Part shown: piece by piece, positions 46,891 to 57,238 of the stretch
How positions within the stretch are numbered: position 1 is the stretch's first letter
Layout: the number at the start of each line of letters is the position of its first letter
Assembly: GCF_025698545.1 (NCBI RefSeq)
Contig: NC_068575.1
Location: forward strand, 62,567,980 to 62,631,979
Direction: 5' to 3'
Source: Gossypium raimondii
Taxonomy: Eukaryota > Streptophyta > Magnoliopsida > Malvales > Malvaceae
Length of the DNA stretch: 64,000 bases
Made by a program: the position numbers and the translations under genes
The notes under the pieces: generated by a model
The model's database searches: none
Seen by the model: the letters and a program-made list of their open reading frames with translations, nothing else
What the model was told of the DNA's origin: nothing

Positions 46891-47952
46891 TTACCAAAGG
46901 ATTGAGCCTGTAAGCTGCAAACAAATATAAAGGTTTATTAACGGAATACACATGTTCGAAATATATATATATATTTGGCTAAGTGGACACTTATGGCTTA
47001 CCTCTTGGTTAATTAATCCAGTGTTTTGCAGACAATTCAGGCTCCAAATCATGCGATCTCCATGGATATTTATGTTGTCCGCCTGAAAGACAGTGTTGTT
47101 GTTGTTGTGGTGATTTTGAATCCCAGGTTGTTTGGTCCAAGTTGAGCTCCAAGAAGAACTGAACCTATTTGGATCATTGTCTCTTGTTTCATTGTTTAAC
47201 CTTAAAGACATGTTCTTTTCTTTGGTTCTTGCTTTAGCTCTTTCCCGTGCCTTTACCCTCATATCCCTTGCGAGAGGACGGAAACTGGTTTTACGTTGTC
47301 GTCTTTCTTTTTTCTCTTTCTTTGAAGGTGTCCCTTTAGGAATGTTTCCATCAATGGCAGCTGCTTTGTCGATCCCGGACACCACTTCGGTCTCGGATGT
47401 CGAAGATGGACTCTTAGCAAAGCCAAAGCTGTTGTTGTTGTTATTCATTAGCTTCGTGATTTCTGGTTTTGCTTGTACGAGTAGCCATTCCACGGTTCTA
47501 CTGGCTTTATCGTACCCCAACATGTCTTGTAAACCAAAGAACTCTCGAGCGACATCAAGGGATAACCTCATTCTCCTGTCTCTCGGTCCATTCGCCGTGT
47601 TAATCTTACTGTGCCGATCTGTTTTTGAAGCAGCTGGTCTCTTTCGTGGCATCGGCTGTTGGTGAATATCGGTTGTGGTATTATTATGACGACAATCAGG
47701 CAAGTTGACGATAGTTTCCGACACTGAATTATCAGTCAACAAGGTTGTTTGATGAAGGAACTGATCATCATCATCATCAAAGTGTTGTTGTTGGTTCCAC
47801 AAAACATCATAGTCATATTCATCAAGTTGTAATAGCTCGCATTGATTGTAATTCGGAGAAGAAGGGGAATGGAAAAAGGAAAGAGGGAGAATCGAATGGT
47901 CAAGATAAGTGATTGGGTCATTGTTATTACCATTGCTGTTTGAAGGAAACAT
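46891..47952 (-). CDS. TCP transcription factor, class II CYC/TB1 clade
   Basis: Nuclear DNA-binding protein; CYC/TB1 members control axillary bud outgrowth and floral asymmetry. Exons 47002-47952 and 46891-46914 join to 324 residues. The TCP domain is at about 109-167 (basic part [20 protein letters not shown], helices around [12 protein letters not shown] and [12 protein letters not shown]). The arginine-rich R domain that marks this clade is at about 229-246 ([18 protein letters not shown]). The N-terminus [10 protein letters not shown] is typical of the clade. Asn and Asp runs are present. The last exon encodes LTGSILW. The 87-base intron (46915-47001) has no stop in frame, so retention would add 29 residues. 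The start at 47952 is the first ATG of the frame. I cannot tell the TCP1, TCP12 and TCP18/BRC1 subclades apart by eye. Confidence 0.92.
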   Translation of the reverse strand: MFPSNSNGNNNDPITYLDHSILPLSFFHSPSSPNYNQCELLQLDEYDYDVLWNQQQHFDDDDDQFLHQTTLLTDNSVSETIVNLPDCRHNNTTTDIHQQPMPRKRPAASKTDRHSKINTANGPRDRRMRLSLDVAREFFGLQDMLGYDKASRTVEWLLVQAKPEITKLMNNNNNSFGFAKSPSSTSETEVVSGIDKAAAIDGNIPKGTPSKKEKKERRQRKTSFRPLARDMRVKARERAKARTKEKNMSLRLNNETRDNDPNRFSSSWSSTWTKQPGIQNHHNNNNTVFQADNINIHGDRMIWSLNCLQNTGLINQEVSHKCPLSQIYIYISNMCIPLINLYICLQLTGSILW

Positions 47953-48083
47953 TTGAAAGTACCCCCCTTTGTTAAAAAATAAATTTGAAAACCCTAGCCT
48001 CAAAAGAGCTATTATAGATGAGTGGGACTAGGAAACTTGAGAATGACACATAGAGAAAAACAACCCTTTTAATTTGAATCTAA

Positions 48084-48753
48084 AAGACATCGTTTTTGAG
48101 AAACAGCTCTACTAGTCCCAAGTTTCAGATCAGTTTCCATATCTGAAAAAAAAAAAACTGGTGGTTTTTTAAGAAAAAATTGAACCCAAAACAAACCCAA
48201 AGCGTGTTTCAATGTCTATTTTTAGCTAGGATCTAAAAAAGGCAGCCAAATAATATGAGAGAGACACACAGAGAGCGATATTCATCATATAAGTGAGTTA
48301 GTCTATTTACCCCTTTGGAAAAACAAGGACAGCAAAGCTGATGATGTGCATGTACTCTCTATGTCTATGGGGGCTGTCTCTGTGACTGTAAGAAAAAAAA
48401 AGGAATTATTTGTGAGGAGCTAAAGAAGGGGCAAGAAAGGGGGGGAATTTATTGGGGACAAAAGAGCCATCTTTTTCTTAATCTTTTTTTAGTATAACAA
48501 GTAGCATTATCTTTACCCTGAAAATGAAAGAAAGAAGAGGGGGGGGCATGGCATTGCCGTGGGGAAGTGAGTGGAGTTGGGAGGGGGGGGGGTGAGGTGG
48601 GGATAGTTACAGTTGGGTGTAGCCATGAAAGGGCAATGGTGGTTTGACTAGCTAAGCATCTCTGAGCGAAACGTCGCTTTCGCCAAAAAGAGAAGGTACC
48701 AATTCCCCCCTCCCCCCTCTCTCTCTCTCCTTTCACTTGCTAATTTTTTGGGG
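48084..48753 (-). promoter_or_regulatory. Native upstream region of the TCP gene
   Basis: Begins where the tandem unit ends, 131 bases above the ATG. Contains purine-rich tracts, GAGAGAGACACACAGAGAG at about 48258-48276, G-runs at about 48538-48592 and a CT-rich run at about 48707-48731. Leader and promoter are expected here, but their limits cannot be set. No other gene seen. Confidence 0.4.
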
Positions 48754-49024
48754 GAAAATTACACCCCAAGTCACTAATTTATTAGTATTTTTATGTTTTG
48801 ATCATTTAACTTTAAAAAATTATAAAATGATTTCATTTAAGTCAGGCAACTAGTGTAAATAGAGAATACCATACAATAATTATTTTAACAGTCCAATGAT
48901 TAAAATGAAAAAATTTAAATAATTTAGTGATATTTTATAATTTAGTGATATTTTATAATTTTTGAAATTGAATGACTATAATGTAAATTTATTAATAATT
49001 TAGATACTTAGGGGTAGTTTTCTT
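48754..49024. mobile_element. Fold-back MITE (TTTGGTCACT family)
   Basis: The left end GAAAATTACACCCCAAGTCA mirrors the right end ATACTTAGGGGTAGTTTTC. Inside, TTATTAGTATTTTTATGTT faces AATGTAAATTTATTAATAA. The AATTTAGTGATATTTTATA phrase is tandemly repeated at about 48919-48960. Confidence 0.6.
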
Positions 49025-52000
49025 TTTTTCTCTCCATCAAGTCTTTCGGTGTGAGATTGTATTTGTTGGTCTTCTCCTTCCACGCGTGCTTATCCATTTA
49101 GCTTTTTCTTCTTTAGTTCTTTGTGATTAGATTTTAACCAGAAAAAAGAATGTATTTTAATATATTTAAATTGTGTGTGTGTGTTTTTTTTTTCAATTGA
49201 GACAATGGCAAAGGTTTTGGTTTCTAAATATCTAACTTCGAGATTCACTTTATTTAATTAAAATATGGGTTTTCGAGTTCTATTATGAGTTGTTATCATA
49301 TCTGTGTTTTAGCTCGATTAGTTCATAATTTTTGTTTTACTAATTTAATTATTTGTTTCCATTATTAATATTTGTTCAAGGTCAAGGCATCTATTCAAGT
49401 CCGAATGATCGTTTGAAATTTAAGAGGGTGTGAATAAAATTATTAAACTCAAATAATGAGAATGGGCAAAAAAAATTAGGCTCGATTAAAATGTAGTCTA
49501 GACTTGGAATCAAATATTTAAGACTTGAGCCCGACTTGACTTGAGCTGATCTCTAAGTTTTTAATATATTATATTATGTTATTTTTATATGTATTGTGTA
49601 ATTTACAACAACATAAAATTGAATCAATAGTAATATATAATATAGTAATGTAAACATTAAAGAATTGTTAAGTTATTTATATATAAAATTTCAATACTTG
49701 ATGAAATATATAAAATTATTAAATATTAAATTAAAGTAATATAAATATTTTCAAAAAAAATTAAAAATAATATGGGTGAGCCTGAAATGAGCTTGGTTTA
49801 ATCATTTACAAATACGAATAAACTTGAATAAAATTTTAAACTCGTATTTCAGGTCAAGTTGAGCTTGGGTAAGTATAAACTATGTTACCATCATACTTAA
49901 GCACGATCCAATCAATAAATAACCCTAACACTAATGAAGTATTTAGTGACAAGGTTAAAGCTTTCCCAACTTTAAGATTCCGCGTTCAAGTCTCTATTGT
50001 AAATGTATGAGTTCTCTTTCAAATTTATTGCAAATAGTTTGAATGTAATAGGTTAATGAATTAGTTACGCAATTCAGTGCATGTAATTGTTGATTCTATT
50101 GAAACCGTTATAACTTGAAAAAAAATAGTTTCAAATAACAATAAATCATAATTTTCATATAGTGATACACTCGAGATCTCTAGGTGTTTGCTAACGCCAC
50201 GATCTCGTTAGCATAAACTTTGAAATTCTATGGATAAAATATAAATATACAAGCATATTCCATTAGCATTGTATCATTTCTATAACAACCTCATTTATTT
50301 GTTATAAAGAGATGGTTGTTATACATCTATAACAACATTTGGATATTATAGAGCACCCTATAAAACATATATTTAAATTATTAATTATCAATTATATTGA
50401 TATTTTATTAATAAATTAAATGAAGGTAGGGTAAAATTTTAAAATTATTTAAAGAAGCTTTTAATGGTAACTTATCTAAGAAATTCCTGCCCCTTTTCAT
50501 GGCCATTCTTGTGCCCTTTCACTTTTCTTTTACTTTCAATGATTATTTATAATTAAATTTTTATAAAAATAAAAAAGCAAAATTTAAAACTTTTTAACGT
50601 ATTAAATCAAGAGAAAATTAAGTCAATAAAATAATTTTTATCCAAAAATATTTTTCAATAAAATTTTTTTTTCCTTACTAGTAACATTCCATTGAGTTTA
50701 TTTTTTTTGTAAGAATGATAATAAAAAGTGTAGATTGGGATATCTTAAAATGTTAATTGGACCAGGATATTTTAATTGCAATCTACCGTTAATTCAAACT
50801 TATCTTATTCAAAATCAAATATTCATAACCTATTTAGTTTAGTTTTGTAAATTATCGCCTCAGATTTGAATATTCATCATCTAAATTCGTTTTACTTTGG
50901 AACAATGTCAACTATTGGTTTGGGATTTCTAAATAAAAATACTACTTAATTTTTAAGTACTAAATTATGACAAAATTATTAGAGAAATGATATTAATGTC
51001 ATTTAGTCTGAAAGAAACAACTCACTTACTTTATTAGTAATCTAGATTATTCTTTTATTCCCATCCAATCCAAATTATGTGCAGTCTTTATTAATTATGT
51101 TCTGTCAAATGACAGCCTAAAAGATATTTTAAGATTGTGTGCAATTAAAAATATTTTAGGATCATTTATTATTAAATATAAAATGTACAAATATAAAACA
51201 ATTCACATGTAATGTCAATCTAATACATCCTAGTAATATAATAAATTTCGGCAGTTTAGCTAATATTAATGTTGTTATAATAATTCAAGCATGTTTAATT
51301 ATAAGTTATAACTTTATCCATACTCATCATCAAAATTAATTACGATAAACAATGAAATTTCATAACTAATTCAACTCAAGTTGTTTTTATTTGAACATAA
51401 TCGAATTGGTATATAGAGGTTGAATTGGCGACAACTCAAAATCAATAAAAAGCCAAAAAAAATTGAGTTAATAATTGATTTAACCGATTTTAAAAATATT
51501 AACTCAAATCAATTTACCTACATATAATGTAATCGATGCAGATGAGACTCAAACCTAAACTTTACGGATAATTTGAAAATAGAACAATCAAGTCTACCTA
51601 AAAAGCATCAATTAATACAATATTATTATGATTACCATTATTGTATTAGGCATGAAATTGCATAGTTAAGCGAATAGAAAGAGAGATTCTTTTGCTTCTA
51701 CAGTTCTACTAGCGTTGCCACCTACAATTGAGAAGGGTGGTTGTGTCATAGAAAACCCTAGACAATCGGGAATAGCCAATGAAGTACAAAATCTGTGTCG
51801 TCCAATTGAAAGATTCTTTTTCTTATCCACTATTAAATGCAAACCCCTTTCCTGCTCTATGCCTTTTGCTTATCTTTTTATGCACTACTATCATTTATGC
51901 CTACCTTTGTTTCCACTTAGATCCATGCACCAATCACTGAGTCAGCCTACCAGGACCACATGTCATTGAACAGATGATGATCTCGGTTTTTCTTAGGTTA

Positions 52001-53035
52001 TTTTCCAATATAACAATCAACACGTATGTGTATATATATATCTAACACAAATTGTAAACGTGGTTTATGATCATAGTTCGTAATCCAAGGGTGTAAAAAG
52101 TTGTTAAGAAGAAGATGGTTCACAATGTGAATGGTGCAGAGAATCGTTATACGCAAAGATACCCGATGAGAGGTATTTATAGATAAATTAGGATCGTTCA
52201 TTGAGTTACTATCCTCTCACCCTAGATGCAATGATAGGGTGGTCTGTATTAATCTAGATCACTGTTGGAGTCGATTAAGATGAGACCAAATGAAGTGTCT
52301 ACCAAATGTGATGGATTGATAGTTGTTGTCAATAACTCTTTCCAACATGGACAAAGACAAATAGAACAAATAGTAACCTCATTACCCCTCCAGATAGTAG
52401 ATTTATCATTTAATCTCTTAAATATAATAGTAAAATTGTACTTTAATTTAATCTTTTGCCCTAAAGCAATTTTTTCTTTTTTACTATCTCTGCTTCCGAA
52501 TATATTTTTTAGCGTGTGGTTTCCTTAAAAAAATCAATTATTTCTCCCACGTTAAAAAAACAAAAACACATAGATAATGATGGAAGTGCCTATGTATAGT
52601 TGTAGTTCAATGAATTTTACTTGGATTCTGAATTCTGGCTGCAAAAGGAAATAGTACTGTCCAGTCATCAACATTGATCTTACTATGAATATTTCAAAAA
52701 TTGCCAACAAAAAAAATTAGTATGTCAATTCATGTGGTAGTTCACGTGTACTTCATATTGATATAATACTATTTATTTTATATACCATGTTAATAAATAA
52801 TCTAAAATTGTAAAAATCAAAATAAATCAAAATTTAAAAAGAATTATAAAAATTCATAAATTGGCATATGTTTGAATTGAAACCATAACAAATTTAAATA
52901 ACATCCGTATATATTGAGACTTAAATTCATAATAAATTTATGATTAAACTCACATATGGTTGTTATATGTGATGGGATTCGAATGTGGGTGCTTTCATTT
53001 TTAGCTGAAGTCTTATTGTCTCATGTATTGGTATG
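49025..53035. other. Intergenic, no gene seen
   Basis: Four kilobases, mostly AT-rich. Bases 51690-51970 and 52040-52360 are more balanced in composition. The latter has a TATTTATAG word and could be a remnant of a terminal repeat, but no partner repeat or protein fragment supports this. Frames present are short and unrecognised. Confidence 0.45.
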
Positions 53036-53039
53036 AAGA

Positions 53040-53400
53040 AAGATAAAAATATCATGGACGTTCTTGTATTGGAGATTATATTGTTTTTGTTCTTTTTATT
53101 AAAAAATCGAATTAGTTCCTATACGTCGGATCAAAGAGTAAATTGGTTATTCTATTAAAATTTTCATCCATTTTATTATTAAAATTGGTCTTTATATGTC
53201 AAGATGAGGTATATATGATATGCCGATGTAGTTGTCTAGTTATTCATCGGTCATGTTAGTGTTTAACCGTAGATATGAATGAAAACTTTAACTAAAAGAA
53301 CTAATTTTTGTTTTATTTAATGTACAGAGATTAATTTATTTATTTATTTAGTAAATAAGGCAAAATGTAATTACCATTACAAGCTAGGCAAATTTGGCGT
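53040..53400. mobile_element. Fold-back MITE, decayed copy (AGGTAAAAGTACC family)
   Basis: Phrases in family order: GTCGGATCAAAGAGTAAATT, ATTTTCATCCATTTTATTAT, AAAATTGGTCTTTATATGTC, AACCGTAGATATGAATGAAA, AATAAGGCAAAATGTAATTA. Confidence 0.6.
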
Positions 53401-53609
53401 AATAAACTTCAAACTTATAGCTAAATATGGTAACTTTTGCTTTACCATCAAACATGTATACAAGGGATGAAACACCACCATTACTTTTGTAATTGTTACT
53501 CCATTTTTTTTCTTTGTTATTTCATAAAACTACCCCATCATAGAAGGGAGACAGTTTTGATAAATGGTTTTATTGGGTAAAGAATCATAAAATCCAGTAC
53601 TAGAAGTAA

Positions 53610-53930
53610 AATTATATTTTGTCTCATTTACTTAAAAAATGAGTAAGTTAGTTTTTATATTTTGGATTAAAGAGTAAATTAAATTTTTTAAAATTTCATC
53701 CATTTTTACTGTTAAAAATTAATAATGCGGACGAAATAACTAAACAATTACATATGCCATGCCACGCGTATCTTATGATGACATACATGACCAATTTTTA
53801 ATAGTAAAAATGGATAGAGTTGTTAATAGGAAGATTAATTTTCTCTTTGATTAACATACATTGACTAACTTGCCCATTTATAGTAGGGAGGGTAAAATGC
53901 AATTTAACTCCCAATACATGGATTAATCTA
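53610..53930. mobile_element. Fold-back MITE copy (AGGTAAAAGTACC family)
   Basis: A second copy 200 bases from the previous one: TTATATTTTGTCTCATTTAC, AATTTCATCCATTTTTACTG, CCAATTTTTAATAGTAAAAA, AGGGTAAAATGCAATTTAAC. The arms are mutually inverted. Confidence 0.6.
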
Positions 53931-53992
53931 ACATGCATACGTGTACCTTATTGCTCCATATTGTCTCGCAATTTAAAATTGTTATTTTTAGA

Positions 53993-54484
53993 ATTAATTG
54001 CACCAAACATTTCTAAGCTATGCCCCTCACTCTAAGTTGGTCTTTAAACTTCAAAACATTTTAATTATATCTCTAAACTACTAATGTTATATCAATTAGG
54101 CCATTTCATTATTAAAATCATTGATTTACACGTCAAATCTCATGTAGCTAAATTTAAAACAAAGATTTTAAAGAACTAGAATGCTATCGCATAACTTTTA
54201 AAAGTAAAAACTAAAAAATAGTAAACCGAACAATAAAATTTCTATAAAAGTTTGAAAATCTCATAACTAATATTTATGAAACATCTATTTTACAATATGA
54301 ATTTAAATTATTCATTTTAAGTCACGTTAAATAAGATTCTAAGTGTCATTTGACAGTTAAATTAATGTTTTAGTAACGCTAATTGATATAATCTCAATAA
54401 TTTTGGGATGTAATCAGAATGATTTAAAAGTTAGGGACCAATTAAGAATAAGGGTGATAATTTAGAGAAGTTTTGTGCAATTAG
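53993..54484. mobile_element. Large fold-back element, about 490 bp
   Basis: The left end TTAATTGCACCAAACATTTC mirrors the right end GAAGTTTTGTGCAATTA. The second arm parts also mirror: TAAGTTGGTCTTTAAACTT against AAGTTAGGGACCAATTAAG, and ATATCAATTAG against CTAATTGATAT. The middle is AT-rich and non-coding. Confidence 0.65.
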
Positions 54485-55285
54485 CTTTCTTTATATTATC
54501 AATTCATAATATCAATCTTAGATTTGTTTCTGATAGGGTGTTATGTTGACGAAATAAAAAAAAAATGTAAAATGTAAGACGAAAAATAATTATTACAATC
54601 CCACACCACCCCATTCCATAATTACTGCCCAAACATTATTGGGGTTGGAATGATGGAAAGAAAGTTTATTAAATATACGGCCCCTTTTGTCTTTATTGTG
54701 TTCATAAAATATATCTTCTATTTTATGGTTTACCACAACGCATCGTTTTGCTTTGTTCCAAAAATGACAGCAATGTTTGTGGGCTGCCGGGAAATGGTTA
54801 TCTATTTCACACCCAAAGGAGTTCCCTTGGCCCAAAATAACCAACCCAAAAAGTTTTTTGGATAAACTATATCTAAGGTTACTAAACTATTAATAAATTT
54901 ATATTTTGGTCACTCCACTTCAAAAAATTACAAAATAATCACTATACTATTAGCACTACATTATTACATGGACTAAATTTAGGAAAAAATATGAATTTCG
55001 TAGACTACCATAGACAAAAAAAATTCAAAGACCAAATTTTTTTTTTGCCAATTTCGTAGGCTAATTAAGAAAAACATGCAATTAGTATTGTTACCATATT
55101 CATGGAAAGATGAAGGAGAAGGTTCTTAACCATCCAATATTCCACCACATGAAAATTCCATTGATCCCAAGATGTAACTTCTTTTAACAATATAAACTAA
55201 TTTTTTTAGTATAATTAATACTTATATTTTTATCAATTTAGTATTTATTTTTTTAATTACGTTTAACTATTAATCTTCAAAAATG
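54485..55285. other. Intergenic, no gene seen
   Basis: Contains one arm of the TTTGGTCACT fold-back family at about 54860-54950. Less AT-rich sequence at 54595-54850 has only unrecognised short frames. Confidence 0.4.
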
Positions 55286-55289
55286 TATT

Positions 55290-55450
55290 AAATATAATCA
55301 AGACGCAAGCTCTTGAAGAATGTGAAGAGTTGGTTGCTTGAACATATCCCTAGAGAAGAAAAAGGTGAAGTTTGATCGTATTATCAAGTTGGCGTTTGAC
55401 GGGGAAGAAGGTTTACAATTATTTGCTACCCTTCCATTTGATTCTTTCTA
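55290..55450 (+). pseudogene. RNase H-like C-terminal fragment, LINE-derived
   Basis: In two neighbouring frames the stretch reads SWLLEHIPREE and then FDRIIKLAFDGEEGLQLF. This resembles the last strand and helix of the plant RNase H-like domain of non-LTR elements (HIPRE-N--AD--AKLAF). A frameshift between the two parts and the lack of any upstream domain make it a dead remnant. Confidence 0.5.
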
Positions 55451-56779
55451 TCTTATTGTAAAGTTTCTTAGTCTATTTAACATAAAAAAAGTGTCAAATA
55501 ATTTTTTTAATGAAAATACTGATTAAAATAATATTTTTTTGACAATGTTGGCATGGCAACTCATGTGACAATCCACATACATTTCGTTTTGACATAACAC
55601 TATTTATCATATATGTCACATAGATAAATAATTTAAATTTTATAAAAGTTCAAAATTCAAATAAATTGTAAAAAGTAAAAAAAAAAGAGCATGAAGTGTA
55701 ATGTGAATTATCATGTAGGCTACCATGTTTAAATTTAATGTTTTAGTCATCATTTATGTTAAAAAGTCAACTAAACTTTTTTGAAAGATTCATAATCAAA
55801 TTCGACTATTTTTAAAAGGTTGAAGTCTAAATATAATTAAAAATAAAAATTAAATTGACAAAATATATAAATATTAAATACTATATTTTTTATTTTCTTT
55901 TCCAAGTTTTTATCAATTGCTTAAGTGAAAAGCGCAATTATCCACACTCACACCCACACGCATACATACATACATACATACATAGAATAAAGACATTTAA
56001 GTGCTGAAATTTTTATTAATGAAATCTATAAATCTATAACTTTCCTCTCTAATGAAAAAAAATATTATTGTTGATTTTTATTGATAAAATCTATAATTTA
56101 AAAGATTTACTTTAATCTAAGTGCTGAAATTGTTTTAGTTATCATTATAAAATTTCTCTTATAATTATCAGTCATTAAATTAGTAGATAAAACATTTAAG
56201 AAATGCTAATTTTTATTGAAATAAGCAATGCTATTTCAATAATTCTAAAACTCCGAAAATAAAATAATTAATCTACAATATAACTGTTTTAATTTAAAAA
56301 TAAATTTAATGAGATACTTTTATTTATTATTTATTTTCATATTTTTTAGAGTTTATGTTCGGATTTGTTAATTATAGATTAGAGATAAAGAGTATAATGC
56401 CTTTTGATATTTTAATTTATCTTTTTACTATAATAAATAAATAAATAAATATACTGAAAAAAAAACAGAATTTTATATGTTTTTCAAAGATCAGAGCTTG
56501 AACTTAAAGAAAATCTCAAAATTTTTCTCGATTCCCAGTGTGGGAAAAGAGCAGAAATTCGATATTGAAGAAAGAGACATTGAATTTCGCTCTAATTTAT
56601 TACCGGAATTGGATTGCCTCTTTGAAACCGCCATTGCAATGTATCAGTATGTTACTAAAGTTAGGTTAATGTAATTATACATTTTTTCCCAAATTGGGAA
56701 TTTTTGGTGCGATTTACGAAGCAAAAACAAAATATAAAAAAAAAGCTCATATATTTTCTTCGAATTTTCAAAAAATTAA
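55451..56779. other. Intergenic, no gene seen
   Basis: AT-rich sequence. A (CATA)n run lies at about 55962-55984 and a (AATA)n run at about 56435-56450. A 65-codon frame at about 56477-56674 is unrecognised and unsupported. Confidence 0.45.
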
Positions 56780-57238
56780 CAACTACCCATTTGTTTTTTG
56801 GCCAATTGGGAACTCGTTTCTCCTCCGATCCAGATTATTTCTTCCACAACTGGTTTTGGGTTCTTCTATTTTGGTAAGTTTCGTTTACCCATTTTTTGAT
56901 CTTTTTTTAATTTTTGCTTGTTGAGTCCTTTCTTACTTTTTATTTTGTTCAATTATTTTTTTTGGATGAAATTGGTGAACATTGAAACTAACCCAATTTT
57001 ATTTTAATTTAGTTGCTTTGTTTCTTCGCCATTTTTGTTTAGTGATGAGATAAACATTTACTATATAGTTCTTTTGTTTTTTTTTTTTCTTACAGGAGTT
57101 TTGAAGAAGAGAGCTGTTTTTTTTAATTGAGTAATTTTGCGTTTAATGAGTTGAATTTCATTGAAATCGTAATGGAATTGTAGCTGAAAATGAATAAGAT
57201 TTAGCCTTTTTAATTACTGTTGAAAAAAGCACTAGGAA
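56780..57238 (+). promoter_or_regulatory. 5' leader of the DENND6-like gene with one intron
   Basis: A donor TTTTG/GTAAGTT at 56873 and an acceptor TTTTCTTACAG ending at 57095 frame a leader intron of 222 bases. A four-codon upstream frame (ATGAATAAGATTTAG, 57190-57204) precedes the main ATG by about 35 bases and could dampen translation. The transcription start is not defined. Confidence 0.5.

Larger units (their letters stand above)
45106..48083. repeat. TCP tandem duplication, unit 2 (2,978 bp)
   Basis: Second unit, four bases longer than unit 1, which equals the net of the 12 run-length differences I could list. It contains the intact TCP gene and is followed by the gene's native upstream sequence. 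Confidence 0.9.

Noticed and set aside
46891-48003. Longer TCP reading beginning 17 codons upstream
   Set aside because: It would need a TTG start; the first ATG gives the MFPS start typical of the clade.
51715-51969. Plus-strand frame of 84 codons as a gene
   Set aside because: Unrecognised peptide, isolated, no splice or promoter support.
52010-52360. Solo long terminal repeat
   Set aside because: A TATTTATAG word and balanced composition are suggestive, but there are no matched ends, target-site duplication or partner copy in the window.
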